DNA of 19,163 nt from CAZYVA01 sp964650695 (GTDB lineage Bacteria; Bacillota; Clostridia; Lachnospirales; Lachnospiraceae), in contig CAZYVA010000029.1 in assembly GCA_964650695.1 (NCBI GenBank), positions 1 through 19,163 of the forward strand. Direction: 5' to 3'. Under the pieces are notes generated by a model. That model was not told the DNA's origin, made no database searches, and saw nothing but the letters and a program-made list of their open reading frames with translations. Positions within the stretch are counted from its first letter, which is position 1, and every line of letters starts with the position of its first letter. Shown one piece after another: positions 6,805 to 15,014 of this stretch. Both the position numbers and the translations under genes were made by a program.

Positions 6805-9742
6805 TTCCTTCCCCCTCGGCAAAGAACCCGGCGGTTTCCCCGAAAAGTTCTTTGTTTTCCTCAATGATTTCTTCGCCGCCCACAACGCAGAGCTGGCCTG
6901 CGTCCAGCACCGCTTCCGCCACCGCTGCCAGCGCACGGATATCCTCCTGCGTGGCGTCGAGGATCTGGTTGCGTTCCTTTACGATCATTTCCGCACTGAC
7001 CTTATTCATATAGAGGTCCATTGATCGTTCCCCTTTCGCCGAAGGGGACAGCGGCATATCCATGTTACTCATGGTGCCGATAATATACTTCGTCATATCC
7101 CGCTCGCCCACGGAAAAGCCTTTCAGATAATCCACAACGCCATCGAACACTTTCAACGTCCGGACAAGGTTCGGATCCCGGTAGGTGACAAAATACCCTT
7201 CCCCGAACCGGTTGAATCCGCTCATGCAGCCATAAGCCCCGCCCTTCACGCGGATATTCTGCCAGAGATAATCATAATTCAAGATCACCCTCAATATCTG
7301 CAGCGCCCCCGTATAGGCGATACCCTTGTCGATAAAATTCCCGGCCTTTGCCACATACTGTACCTTGGAAGCGGTTTTAAACCCTTCGTTTTTTTTCTCA
7401 CAGTGCAGCTCACAGGCCGGCGGGAGCGCTTTTTTTTGGGTCAGGGAATCCCGAAGCTTCGGAAGTTCTGCCTTTATGCCCGCAAGTCCCTCCCTGGACG
7501 CCGTATAGCTGACCATCATGTTGTCCGCCCGGAAAATCTGCTCTGCAAGGGAGGAAAGCTCCTGGAACAACTCCTCTTTTTTCTCTTCATAATGTTCCGT
7601 CAGGCCGCAGACAGCCCGGTAAAACCCGACCCCGTCCGTCAGATCCTTCAGCTTTGCGGACGGCGCGCAGTAAGACTGGGCCCGCAGGAGCGCTGTTGTA
7701 TGCCCGGAGGACTGGAATTTCATCAGCAGCCTGGACTGCAGCATATCCAGGATCTCTTTGATCCGTTTCCCGTCATCCAGCTTCGAAGCGGTCAAAATCT
7801 CTCTCATCATGGAAAACATCACCGGAAGTTTCCTGTACAGCGCTTTCCCTCTGATCTCAAAAGTGGCTTTCATGGCCTTTTCCGAAAGACGGCCCACATC
7901 ACAGTACAGCTCCAGCGTCGTCCCGATCCCTCCGGTATGCCGGTTGATTTCATTGGACAGCGTTCCATAATCATAATGCTCCGTATCGATGATCCCAAGC
8001 ACCGACTGCAGGATGCCTACATATGGCAGGCGGTTTTCCTCCACGGAAGAAATGTCAAACATCACGTCCACGTAACCGATCCCATTCGTCTCGATCTCAT
8101 GGAAAACGACCGGAATGCCGCCCAGGTCCAGCTCTTCGTTCTGGATGGGCAGGATGTCCCTCGATATATCGTCCCGTTCCAGCGTCGGGATCCGCGCAAG
8201 ATCCTCCGCCCTATCCGGTTCCGACTGGTACGCTTCCAGCCTTGCGGTGTTTGCCACCAGTTCTTCCACCTCTTCTGCGGAGAGGCCCGCTTTATACCGG
8301 GAAAGCTTCCCCGCCAGCGCTTCGTCCATCCGCGCGGTACGCCCTTGCTCCGGCTCCACGATAACGACCGCCCCGTGCGTATTATCCAGCAAATATGACT
8401 GGATCAGCCTCTCATAATACCCCGTGTCCACCTGTTCCCGCAAAAAAGCGAAGGTGTCCAGCGCGTCAACATGCATAAACGGCTCCATCTCATCATACAG
8501 CCAACTGTCCAGCATCTCCAGGCCGTACACCAGCCCCTTGGGGCAACTGCCATAATCCGCCTCCCGGTAACGGAATTCCTGGTAATTGATGCCAGCCTCC
8601 AATGCTTTTTTATCCATGCCGTTTTTTACAAGCCCCGACAGCACTTCCTCGATCACCGCCAGAAATTCCTCTTTCTGCCAGGGGTCTGCATTCTTGGCGA
8701 TCACAGAAAAAATGGGCTGGTAAATCCCATTGTCATAGGAACCTACGATATCTTTCCCAATTCCGGCGTCCGTCAGCGCTTTTTTCAAAGGCGCGCCCGG
8801 CGCGGACAGAAGCGCGTAGTCCAAGACTTCAAAGGCAAGGGAAAGTTCCTTTTCCAGGCTTGTCCCAATAACTTTACTCCACGAAAGGTATGTGTTCCCT
8901 TCCATTGGCTCCTCACTGGAAACCGAGTAAGGGATTGTGGTTTCTACGATCCGGGAAAACGGCTTCTGGAACACGATCCCGGAGTCGATCTGTTCCGCTT
9001 CGTATTTGCACAGGTAGGCTTCGTCCAGCCATTTTAATTTCTCCGCCATATCCATATCCCCATACAGATAAATATAGCTGTTGGATGGATGGTAATATTT
9101 TTTATGGAAATCCAGGAACTGACGGTAGGAAAGCTTTGGGATCTCTTCCGGATCCCCGCCGGACTCGTAGGCATAACAGGTGTCCGGAAATAAGGTATTT
9201 AACACGACCCGGTCCAGTACGCCCTCCGGAGAAGAAAACGCGCCTTTCATTTCATTATAGACAACCCCGTTATAGGAAAGTGTCCCGTCCGGCTCCTCCA
9301 GGTGGTAAGACCACCCTTCCTGGCGGAAAATCTCTTCATGCTGGTAAATGTTCGGGTACAGCACCGCGTCCATATACACATGCATCAGGTTCTGGAAATC
9401 CTTGCCGTTACAGCTTGCGACCGGATAAACCGTTTTGTCCGGATAGGTCATCGCATTTAAAAAAGTATTTAAAGACCCTTTCGCCAGTTCCACAAAAGGA
9501 TCCTTGGCTGGAAAATCCCTGGAACCGCAGAGTACGGAATGCTCCAGGATATGCGGCGTCCCGGTGCTGTCGCGCGGCGGCGTGCGGAAAGCGATGCTGA
9601 ATACTTTGTTTTCATCTTCGTTTTCGATGCAAAGTACCCTTGCCCCGCTCTTTTTATGCCTGAAAAGGCTGCCCTCGGACTGGATGCCTTTTAAGGTTTC
9701 ATTTTTTAACAACTGATATGCTTCTAATTGTTTCACGTCCAT
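6788..9742 (-). CDS. M16C insulinase-family zinc metalloprotease (presequence-protease type)
   Basis: This 984-residue protein is a large single-chain M16C peptidase related to organellar presequence protease (PreP/Cym1). In bacteria these enzymes are thought to degrade short, unstructured peptides inside a closed chamber. The inverted zinc motif HILEH is present near residues 64-68, and the third ligand is probably the Glu of VVYNEMKGAF, about 96 residues later. The C-terminal half keeps the conserved R..GGAYG substrate-binding motif. There is no signal peptide, so it is likely cytoplasmic. Two starts are possible: the ATG at 9754 is only one base from GGAG, too close, so I prefer the ATG at 9742, 13 bases away, which is long but workable. 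It heads the era, yqzL-like, recO cluster and overlaps era by 17 bases. Substrate is unknown. Confidence 0.93.
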   Translation of the reverse strand: MDVKQLEAYQLLKNETLKGIQSEGSLFRHKKSGARVLCIENEDENKVFSIAFRTPPRDSTGTPHILEHSVLCGSRDFPAKDPFVELAKGSLNTFLNAMTYPDKTVYPVASCNGKDFQNLMHVYMDAVLYPNIYQHEEIFRQEGWSYHLEEPDGTLSYNGVVYNEMKGAFSSPEGVLDRVVLNTLFPDTCYAYESGGDPEEIPKLSYRQFLDFHKKYYHPSNSYIYLYGDMDMAEKLKWLDEAYLCKYEAEQIDSGIVFQKPFSRIVETTIPYSVSSEEPMEGNTYLSWSKVIGTSLEKELSLAFEVLDYALLSAPGAPLKKALTDAGIGKDIVGSYDNGIYQPIFSVIAKNADPWQKEEFLAVIEEVLSGLVKNGMDKKALEAGINYQEFRYREADYGSCPKGLVYGLEMLDSWLYDEMEPFMHVDALDTFAFLREQVDTGYYERLIQSYLLDNTHGAVVIVEPEQGRTARMDEALAGKLSRYKAGLSAEEVEELVANTARLEAYQSEPDRAEDLARIPTLERDDISRDILPIQNEELDLGGIPVVFHEIETNGIGYVDVMFDISSVEENRLPYVGILQSVLGIIDTEHYDYGTLSNEINRHTGGIGTTLELYCDVGRLSEKAMKATFEIRGKALYRKLPVMFSMMREILTASKLDDGKRIKEILDMLQSRLLMKFQSSGHTTALLRAQSYCAPSAKLKDLTDGVGFYRAVCGLTEHYEEKKEELFQELSSLAEQIFRADNMMVSYTASREGLAGIKAELPKLRDSLTQKKALPPACELHCEKKNEGFKTASKVQYVAKAGNFIDKGIAYTGALQILRVILNYDYLWQNIRVKGGAYGCMSGFNRFGEGYFVTYRDPNLVRTLKVFDGVVDYLKGFSVGERDMTKYIIGTMSNMDMPLSPSAKGERSMDLYMNKVSAEMIVKERNQILDATQEDIRALAAVAEAVLDAGQLCVVGGEEIIEENKELFGETAGFFAEGEGNGPEL

Positions 9743-9825
9743 AGTTTGCTTCATTCTCCTTCAGGTTTTCTACAGCATTCGTCCCGCCATCTTGTAGGAA
9801 GGGCAAAACCAGATATATATTATTT

Positions 9826-9854
9826 ATTGTATCGCATTCCAGCCAGATTTACCA
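9826..9854 (-). promoter_or_regulatory. Possible promoter of the protease-era-recO cluster
   Basis: On the minus strand TACAAT (9831-9826) is a good -10 box. Seventeen bases upstream lies TGGTAA, a weak -35 box with three of six consensus matches. It sits about 70 bases before the GGAG of the M16C gene in an A/T-rich stretch, the only such stretch in the divergent intergenic region. The -10 is credible and the -35 is poor, so this is tentative. Confidence 0.35.
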
Positions 9855-9969
9855 TGGAAAATTTAAATATTCTGCCTGTGCCATTACCCGCCCATTGCTA
9901 TACATGGTAACCTCCATTCCTGTGTCCGTTGCGATTCACGGCCAGGAAGCCGCTCATAGTAACAACCGC

Positions 9970-9999
9970 TTGACAAGGGCGGGCCTTATGGGATACATT
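9970..9999 (+). promoter_or_regulatory. Predicted sigma-A promoter of the SGNH hydrolase gene
   Basis: A perfect TTGACA -35 box (9970-9975) is followed after 18 bases by TACATT (9994-9999), a four-of-six -10 match. It lies 41 bases upstream of the hydrolase ATG, and AAGGAG stands between, eight bases before the start. The rest of the 286-base divergent region (9755-10040) holds no gene or clear operator. Confidence 0.6.
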
Positions 10000-10040
10000 A
10001 AAACAAATCCGATAGGATTGGAAACAAAGGAGATGGCAAA

Positions 10041-10730
10041 ATGCCTGGGAAAATCAAAACCGTCCTGTGTTACGGCGATTCCAACACATATGGATATTGT
10101 CCGGCGGATGGAAACAGATACGCCAAAGAAGAACGCTGGACAGGGATCCTCCAAAAGAAACTCGGAAAAGGTTATCAGGTTGCGGAGGAAGGGTGCAACG
10201 GGCGGACGACCGTTTTTGAAGATCCGGCGGAGCCGTGGAAAACCGGAAAATTCTACTTAAAACCATGCCTGAATACCCACAAGCCGATAGATACGGTCAT
10301 CCTCATGCTGGGAAGCAATGACCTGAAAAAAAATTATCAGGCGGGCGCTGCTCAAATTGCCGATGGCGCCGGGGCACTGGTCGATGAAATCCGCAGCTTC
10401 CTGAAAAAAAAGCAAGGGTTTGCCCCGCAAATCATCCTCGTTTCCCCACCGGAGGTTTCCAAGGCCATCCTGGATTCCCCGTTCCGGGATGCCTTCGATG
10501 AGACAGCAGTTGCACGCTCGAAAGCGTTCCCAAAAGAGTATCAGCGTGTGGCAAAAGAAAAAGATTGTATGTTTTTCAACGCGGCATTGTACGCGCCGCC
10601 TTCCGGGATAGACGGCCTGCACCTTTCCGTAGACGGGCATCGGAAACTGGCGGACGGGTTATATCAGCTTCTGATGCAGGCAGAGGAAAAAACACCCGCC
10701 CGGAAAAACTGCCAGGAAAGCCCGGAATAG
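10041..10730 (+). CDS. SGNH/GDSL-type esterase or arylesterase-like hydrolase
   Basis: This 229-residue protein is a serine hydrolase of the SGNH fold, of the type usually annotated as GDSL lipase or arylesterase. Block I is YGDSNTYG with nucleophile Ser14. The oxyanion Gly is probably in EEGCNGRTT, block III is GSND with Asn93, and block V is DGLHLS, giving Asp191 and His194. These complete the triad. No signal peptide is seen, so it acts in the cytoplasm or is exported by another route. AAGGAG lies eight bases before the ATG and TTGACA/TACATT further upstream. It is the only plus-strand gene in the window and converges on the kinase gene with a 15-base gap. The natural ester is unknown; short acyl esters or deacetylation of sugars are typical for the family (inference). 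Confidence 0.9.
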   Translation: MPGKIKTVLCYGDSNTYGYCPADGNRYAKEERWTGILQKKLGKGYQVAEEGCNGRTTVFEDPAEPWKTGKFYLKPCLNTHKPIDTVILMLGSNDLKKNYQAGAAQIADGAGALVDEIRSFLKKKQGFAPQIILVSPPEVSKAILDSPFRDAFDETAVARSKAFPKEYQRVAKEKDCMFFNAALYAPPSGIDGLHLSVDGHRKLADGLYQLLMQAEEKTPARKNCQESPE

Positions 10731-10747
10731 CACCCAGGATGGCTTTC
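10716..10747. terminator. Possible bidirectional terminator between convergent genes
   Basis: GAAAGCC (10716-10722) and GGCTTTC (10741-10747) form a 7-base inverted repeat spanning the 15-base gap between the convergent hydrolase and kinase genes. The left arm lies in the last codons of the hydrolase and the right arm overlaps the kinase stop. On the plus strand it is followed by a weak T-rich run (ATTTATT). The 18-base loop and lack of a proper T tract make this uncertain. Confidence 0.35.
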
Positions 10748-13676
10748 ATTTATTGAAGACCTTTTTCATGGTTTCCTCCATCCTGCCCATATCCACCGGC
10801 TTTGAAATATGCGCATCCATCCCGGCATCCAGCGCCTTGGCTACATCATCGGCAAAAGCATTTGCCGTCATAGCGATGATCGGGATGGTCCTTGCCTGCG
10901 GATGTGTGCTGGAGCGGATGGCGCGCGTGGATTCATAGCCGTCCATGACCGGCATCTGGATATCCATGAAGATAGCGTCATATTCACCAGGCGCAGACGC
11001 TTCAAACATTTTCAGCGCCTCATAGCCGTCCGCCGCGATCGTGCAGTCGGACTCCATCATATCCAAAAGTTCCTTCAGGATTTCCGCATTCAGCTCGTTA
11101 TCTTCCGCTGCCAGGAAATGCTTTCCTTTTAGGGCCGCGTCATGCTCCCCTACGTTCGCTTCCAGCTTTTCCTTTGCTTTCAGGCCACGGATAACTTCTT
11201 TAAAATTGCCAAGGAAAAAGGGCTTTGGCAGGAATGCGTCAATCCCCGCCGCGCGGCTTTCCTCCTCGATATCACTATAATCGTATGATGTCAGGATCAT
11301 GATCGGCACATGCCGGGTTACGATCTCGCGGATGCGTCTGGCTGTCGCCAGCCCATCCATCACCGGCATCTTCCAGTCCAGCAGGATGATGTCATATTCC
11401 TGTTGTTCACGGCAGGCATGATCCACCATCTGGACGGCGGTGCTGCCGTCCAGGGCAAACTGCACCTCTACGCCGGTATTGGCCATCGCCGTTATCACAC
11501 CCGTGCAAATATCCACCTCGTCATCTACGATCAAGGCATGACGGATGCCGTTTTCCTCCCAGAAGTCGGCATCTGGATTTTTTTCCGCGATCTGCAGTTC
11601 CAGGTCCAGCGTGAACACGCTCCCTTTCCCCAGGTCGCTTTTCACCGTGATGGTTCCCCCCATCAGATCCACCAGGTTTTTCGTGATGGCCATGCCAAGC
11701 CCGGTACCCTGTGTGCCATTGGAAATGACATTCTCCGCACGGCTGAATGGTTCAAAAATACGTTCCAGGTATCCGGGATCCATGCCAATCCCGTTATCCC
11801 GCACCTGGAAACGGAGATGGGCAAAGCCTTTGACATCATAAGGGATCTGGCTCACCGTCAGGTCTATGCTCCCCTTCTCCGGCGTGTATTTGACTGCATT
11901 GGAAAGAATATTGATCAGCACCTGGTTGATCCTGAGCTGGTCGCCCAGCACATGCTCATCCGTCACATTGCGGACATATATCTCAAAGTTCTGTTTTTTC
12001 GCTTTTGCCTGGGGGCGCATGATGGTCCCCATCTCTTCCACGATCTCCGCCAGGTCGATCTCCCCGATGTTCAAAGTCGCCTTCCCGCTCTCGATCTTGC
12101 TCATGTCCAGCACATCATTGATCAGTCCCAGCAGATGCTGGCTGGAAGCGGTAATCTTGCGGGTATGCTCCCGTACCTTGTCCGGGTTCTCCGCATCCCT
12201 CTGTAAAAGCGTGGACAAGCCGACGATGGCGTTCATAGGTGTACGGATGTCGTGGCTCATATTGGATAGGAACGCGCTCTTGGATTGGTTGGCTGCCTGG
12301 GCAATGTCCAGCGCTTCGGTAAGGGCGTACTCCCTTTTCCGGTCCTCGGTCCTGTCAGAGAAAACAATGATAAACCGTTCGTCCCCGTTGATCAAGGAAT
12401 GGTAGATCCGTTCCTCGATCCAGCATTCTTTCCCGGAACCCACATGGATACGCTTCCCCTCATAGGCCATGGACTCGCCCAAGGGAATGTCACGCATCTC
12501 CTCTTCACTGACATTCCGTCCCCCATGGAGCCTGGCTTTGACCGCCGCCAAACCGCCAGCGGTTTCCTGCGGGGGGATCCCCGTCACCTGCTCCAGGTTG
12601 GGGCTTGCGTATTCCACAGACAACCCATTGCCGGAAAGCATGAGAAATGCCTCGTTCGTGCTGTTCGTCAAGATGCTGAAAAGCTGCTCCCTGTAGCGGA
12701 CCTCAGATTCCTGTGCCCGGATATTCCTGCGGTACTGCCATACCATCACAAGGAACAGAAGGAAAATAACAAGCGCAACCGCTACGATAAATAAAAACAT
12801 CTGGCTGGTCTGTAAAAGTTCCTCCGTCCTTGCCGTGATGGATGTGCTGGGAATGATGGATACTACATACCATCCATCTGTGTCCGTAACCGGCACAAAC
12901 GTGAACACACACTCCTCATCATCAAACATAAGCTGCATGGCGCCCCGTTTCCCATTTTCCATCGCGCTCCGGAACACGGCTTCATCCTCCGCGGAGTTCC
13001 CTTCTTCGGAAACGACATCGAAAACATTGGAAAACGTGCGGTTGCTGTTTGGGTTGTCCGGACGCAGGACGATGTTGCCGTCACCGTCAATGATATAAGA
13101 AAAACCACTGTCGTCAAAAAACGACAGGGAAAACTCTTCCGCCACGCGGGACAAGAGATAGCTTTTACGTACAATGCCCTCCGCACCATCGGCAAATGTA
13201 AACCGCTCGAAATAACCGAACATCTGCTGCCCGGTGTACTCGCTCAGGTAAGGGGCAAGGATCCCCCTTTCCGGCAGTTCGAGATACGCTGCCGCATCCT
13301 CCTCGGACAGTTCCGTGCGCTCGGCGCTGTTGAAATACAGCATCTGGTTGGTGATGTCGATGACAACGAAAGTCGGATCGCCTTCTTCATACAGATCCAG
13401 CTTGTTTTCAATGGCTGCTTCATCGGAAGATTCATATTGGGCAAAATTGTTGGCCCGGCCTTCCAGCATAGCAAAGCCCTGGCGGATATATACCTCAAAT
13501 GCGTGCGCCCCCTGCCCCGTGACCTCCAGCGCATCTGCTACAGACTGGGTCCAAAGGGACTGCCTCATGCTGCGGATATAATAATTGGCGCCCAGAAGCA
13601 TCCCGCAGACAACGACAAGGATGGCTGCAGTTGCCGTTCCCCTAAGCCATTTTCTCTTTCCTTTCGGCAAAGCCAT
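10746..13676 (-). CDS. Membrane hybrid sensor histidine kinase with PAS and two receiver domains
   Basis: This 976-residue protein has a first membrane segment at about 14-34 and an extracytoplasmic sensor at about 35-290. The sensor contains FSYIIDGDGNIVLRPDN, typical of dCache domains. A second membrane segment lies at about 292-313 and a PAS-like domain at about 325-445. The dimerisation/phosphoacceptor domain has His475 (SHDIRTPMN). The ATP-binding domain shows Asn593 (N box), DNGIGM (627-632) and GTGLGM. Two receiver domains follow: the first has Asp718/Asp719, phosphoacceptor Asp767 and Lys818; the second has Asp859, Asp905 and Lys959. All key residues are present. There is no HPt or DNA-binding domain. 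AGGAGGG about eight bases before the ATG overlaps the stop of the binding-protein gene, a sign of coupled translation. I infer that it senses a ligand delivered by that lipoprotein; its output partner is not in the window. Confidence 0.95.
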   Translation of the reverse strand: MALPKGKRKWLRGTATAAILVVVCGMLLGANYYIRSMRQSLWTQSVADALEVTGQGAHAFEVYIRQGFAMLEGRANNFAQYESSDEAAIENKLDLYEEGDPTFVVIDITNQMLYFNSAERTELSEEDAAAYLELPERGILAPYLSEYTGQQMFGYFERFTFADGAEGIVRKSYLLSRVAEEFSLSFFDDSGFSYIIDGDGNIVLRPDNPNSNRTFSNVFDVVSEEGNSAEDEAVFRSAMENGKRGAMQLMFDDEECVFTFVPVTDTDGWYVVSIIPSTSITARTEELLQTSQMFLFIVAVALVIFLLFLVMVWQYRRNIRAQESEVRYREQLFSILTNSTNEAFLMLSGNGLSVEYASPNLEQVTGIPPQETAGGLAAVKARLHGGRNVSEEEMRDIPLGESMAYEGKRIHVGSGKECWIEERIYHSLINGDERFIIVFSDRTEDRKREYALTEALDIAQAANQSKSAFLSNMSHDIRTPMNAIVGLSTLLQRDAENPDKVREHTRKITASSQHLLGLINDVLDMSKIESGKATLNIGEIDLAEIVEEMGTIMRPQAKAKKQNFEIYVRNVTDEHVLGDQLRINQVLINILSNAVKYTPEKGSIDLTVSQIPYDVKGFAHLRFQVRDNGIGMDPGYLERIFEPFSRAENVISNGTQGTGLGMAITKNLVDLMGGTITVKSDLGKGSVFTLDLELQIAEKNPDADFWEENGIRHALIVDDEVDICTGVITAMANTGVEVQFALDGSTAVQMVDHACREQQEYDIILLDWKMPVMDGLATARRIREIVTRHVPIMILTSYDYSDIEEESRAAGIDAFLPKPFFLGNFKEVIRGLKAKEKLEANVGEHDAALKGKHFLAAEDNELNAEILKELLDMMESDCTIAADGYEALKMFEASAPGEYDAIFMDIQMPVMDGYESTRAIRSSTHPQARTIPIIAMTANAFADDVAKALDAGMDAHISKPVDMGRMEETMKKVFNK

Positions 13677-13688
13677 TGCGTTACCCTC

Positions 13689-14975
13689 CTATCTCTCCTG
13701 CCCCAAGGCATCCCGTAAGACCCGTTCCGCCTTCTGTGCGTCCGCCCCTTGAAGAAGCGCGTTGGTACATTCGACCAACGCTGTATCCAGAGGCAAAGTT
13801 ACTCGATAATCCGAGCCAATCACGCAGTCTCCGTTGTCCAGGCACTTTACCGATGGCACAATGGTTTCGTCCGTCGGGACACGGTCATCCTTTAAAGGTG
13901 TATAGCTGCTCTGGCTATCGCAATAGTTCCACATTACATCCGGTTGAATCAAGTAGGCCAAAAAATCCATCGCCTCATCCAAATGTTCGCTCCCGGCATT
14001 GACCGCTATGCAGGTGGCGGCGTCAACCACCAGCGTACTGCCGTCCTCCAGTACAGGGAAAGGGTACACGCCATACTCAAACCCTGGATCCATTTCCATT
14101 ACCCGCGGGGATGCCCAGGCCCCGGTGATCATAAAGGGCCTGTCCCCTTGGGCAAAAAGCGCCAAATCCCCTTGCGTCTGGGTCGTCTCCAAAGTCTCGG
14201 CACGGTCTATCCACCCCTTTGAAAGGATCTCGTCAACCATCTCAACGCCGGAGGCAAGCTGGCCAGCCAGATCCGCATCGCCGTTGTTGAAAGCAGAAAT
14301 CCTGGCTTCCGGATCGTCCGACTGATAGACTTCATACATGCCCTTCGCAATAATCATACTTCTTAAGGAACTGTAATTGTTGGCAACGACAGGGACGCAT
14401 CCTTTCGAGGCATAGAAATCGCACACAGCGGCAAACTCCTCCCAATTTGTGGGAATATCCTGGTTGTCCTCTTTCAGAAGGTCATAATTGACGTACAGCC
14501 CATAGGCGGAAATGCAGGTAGGTAAAAACCAGACGGATCCATCCTCATTCCGGAACTGCCCGGTCGCCAGATCCGCATAATTTTCCAGCCCCGGAACCTT
14601 CGAAAGGTCGGCCAAAAGCCCCTTTTCCCCATATTCCAGCACCCTATCATGGTCCACCATGATAATGTCATCCAACACCCCTGCCGAGGCGCGCTTCGCC
14701 AGTGCATCCCAGTACGCAACCCCCTTGATGCCCTCATAGGTAATGGTAATCCCAGGGTTCTCCTCCATGAAGCTATGCAGCGTATCCTCGATGGCCAACA
14801 GGTTCAGGGTATCCGCCTTAAAGCCAAACACGGTGAGCGTCATGTTCTCCTGCTCCTCTTCCGAATCATAAAGGAAAATCTGGCTGTCCTGCCTTTTCTG
14901 GGCGCAGCCCACCGCCAGAACCAGTACCAGCACACATGCAGCCAAGGCTGCAGCGGCACGACTTTTTTTCCTCAT
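13689..14975 (-). CDS. Extracellular solute-binding lipoprotein (family 1, sugar-type)
   Basis: This 428-residue protein has a lipoprotein signal: positive RKK, a hydrophobic stretch, then AVGC with Cys24 as the lipidated residue. The mature part opens with ENMTLTVFGFKAD and contains YEGIKGVAYWDALAKRASAG and TGAWASPRVMEMDPGFEYGVYPFP, patterns of ABC-type carbohydrate-binding proteins with a two-lobed fold. It should sit on the outer face of the membrane. AAGGAGG lies about six bases before the ATG. No permease or ATPase gene is visible here; the next gene, 12 bases downstream, is a hybrid histidine kinase. This favours a receptor role, though a transporter encoded elsewhere cannot be excluded. 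The ligand cannot be told from sequence; sugars or sugar derivatives are usual for the family. Confidence 0.9.
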   Translation of the reverse strand: MRKKSRAAAALAACVLVLVLAVGCAQKRQDSQIFLYDSEEEQENMTLTVFGFKADTLNLLAIEDTLHSFMEENPGITITYEGIKGVAYWDALAKRASAGVLDDIIMVDHDRVLEYGEKGLLADLSKVPGLENYADLATGQFRNEDGSVWFLPTCISAYGLYVNYDLLKEDNQDIPTNWEEFAAVCDFYASKGCVPVVANNYSSLRSMIIAKGMYEVYQSDDPEARISAFNNGDADLAGQLASGVEMVDEILSKGWIDRAETLETTQTQGDLALFAQGDRPFMITGAWASPRVMEMDPGFEYGVYPFPVLEDGSTLVVDAATCIAVNAGSEHLDEAMDFLAYLIQPDVMWNYCDSQSSYTPLKDDRVPTDETIVPSVKCLDNGDCVIGSDYRVTLPLDTALVECTNALLQGADAQKAERVLRDALGQER

Positions 14976-15014
14976 TCTTTTCCTCCTTCTCGCAAGTGGC
15001 TACCGGTATTTATT

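Noticed and set aside
6805..6936. N-terminal extension of Era by 44 residues
   Set aside because: The extra residues are an out-of-frame reading of the protease gene end; Era proteins begin close to the G1 motif, and a ribosome binding site precedes the ATG at 6804.
7403..8398. 331-residue open frame on the plus strand opposite the M16C protease
   Set aside because: It has no recognisable motif and is antisense to a clearly coding, motif-rich gene. The same applies to long plus-strand frames at 11310-12206 and 17333-18235.
9849..9910. 8-base inverted repeat TTACCATG / CATGGTAA in the divergent intergenic region
   Set aside because: The arms are 46 bases apart; a chance 8-base match in a 286-base region is likely, and it does not overlap the predicted promoter boxes in an operator-like way except at one arm.
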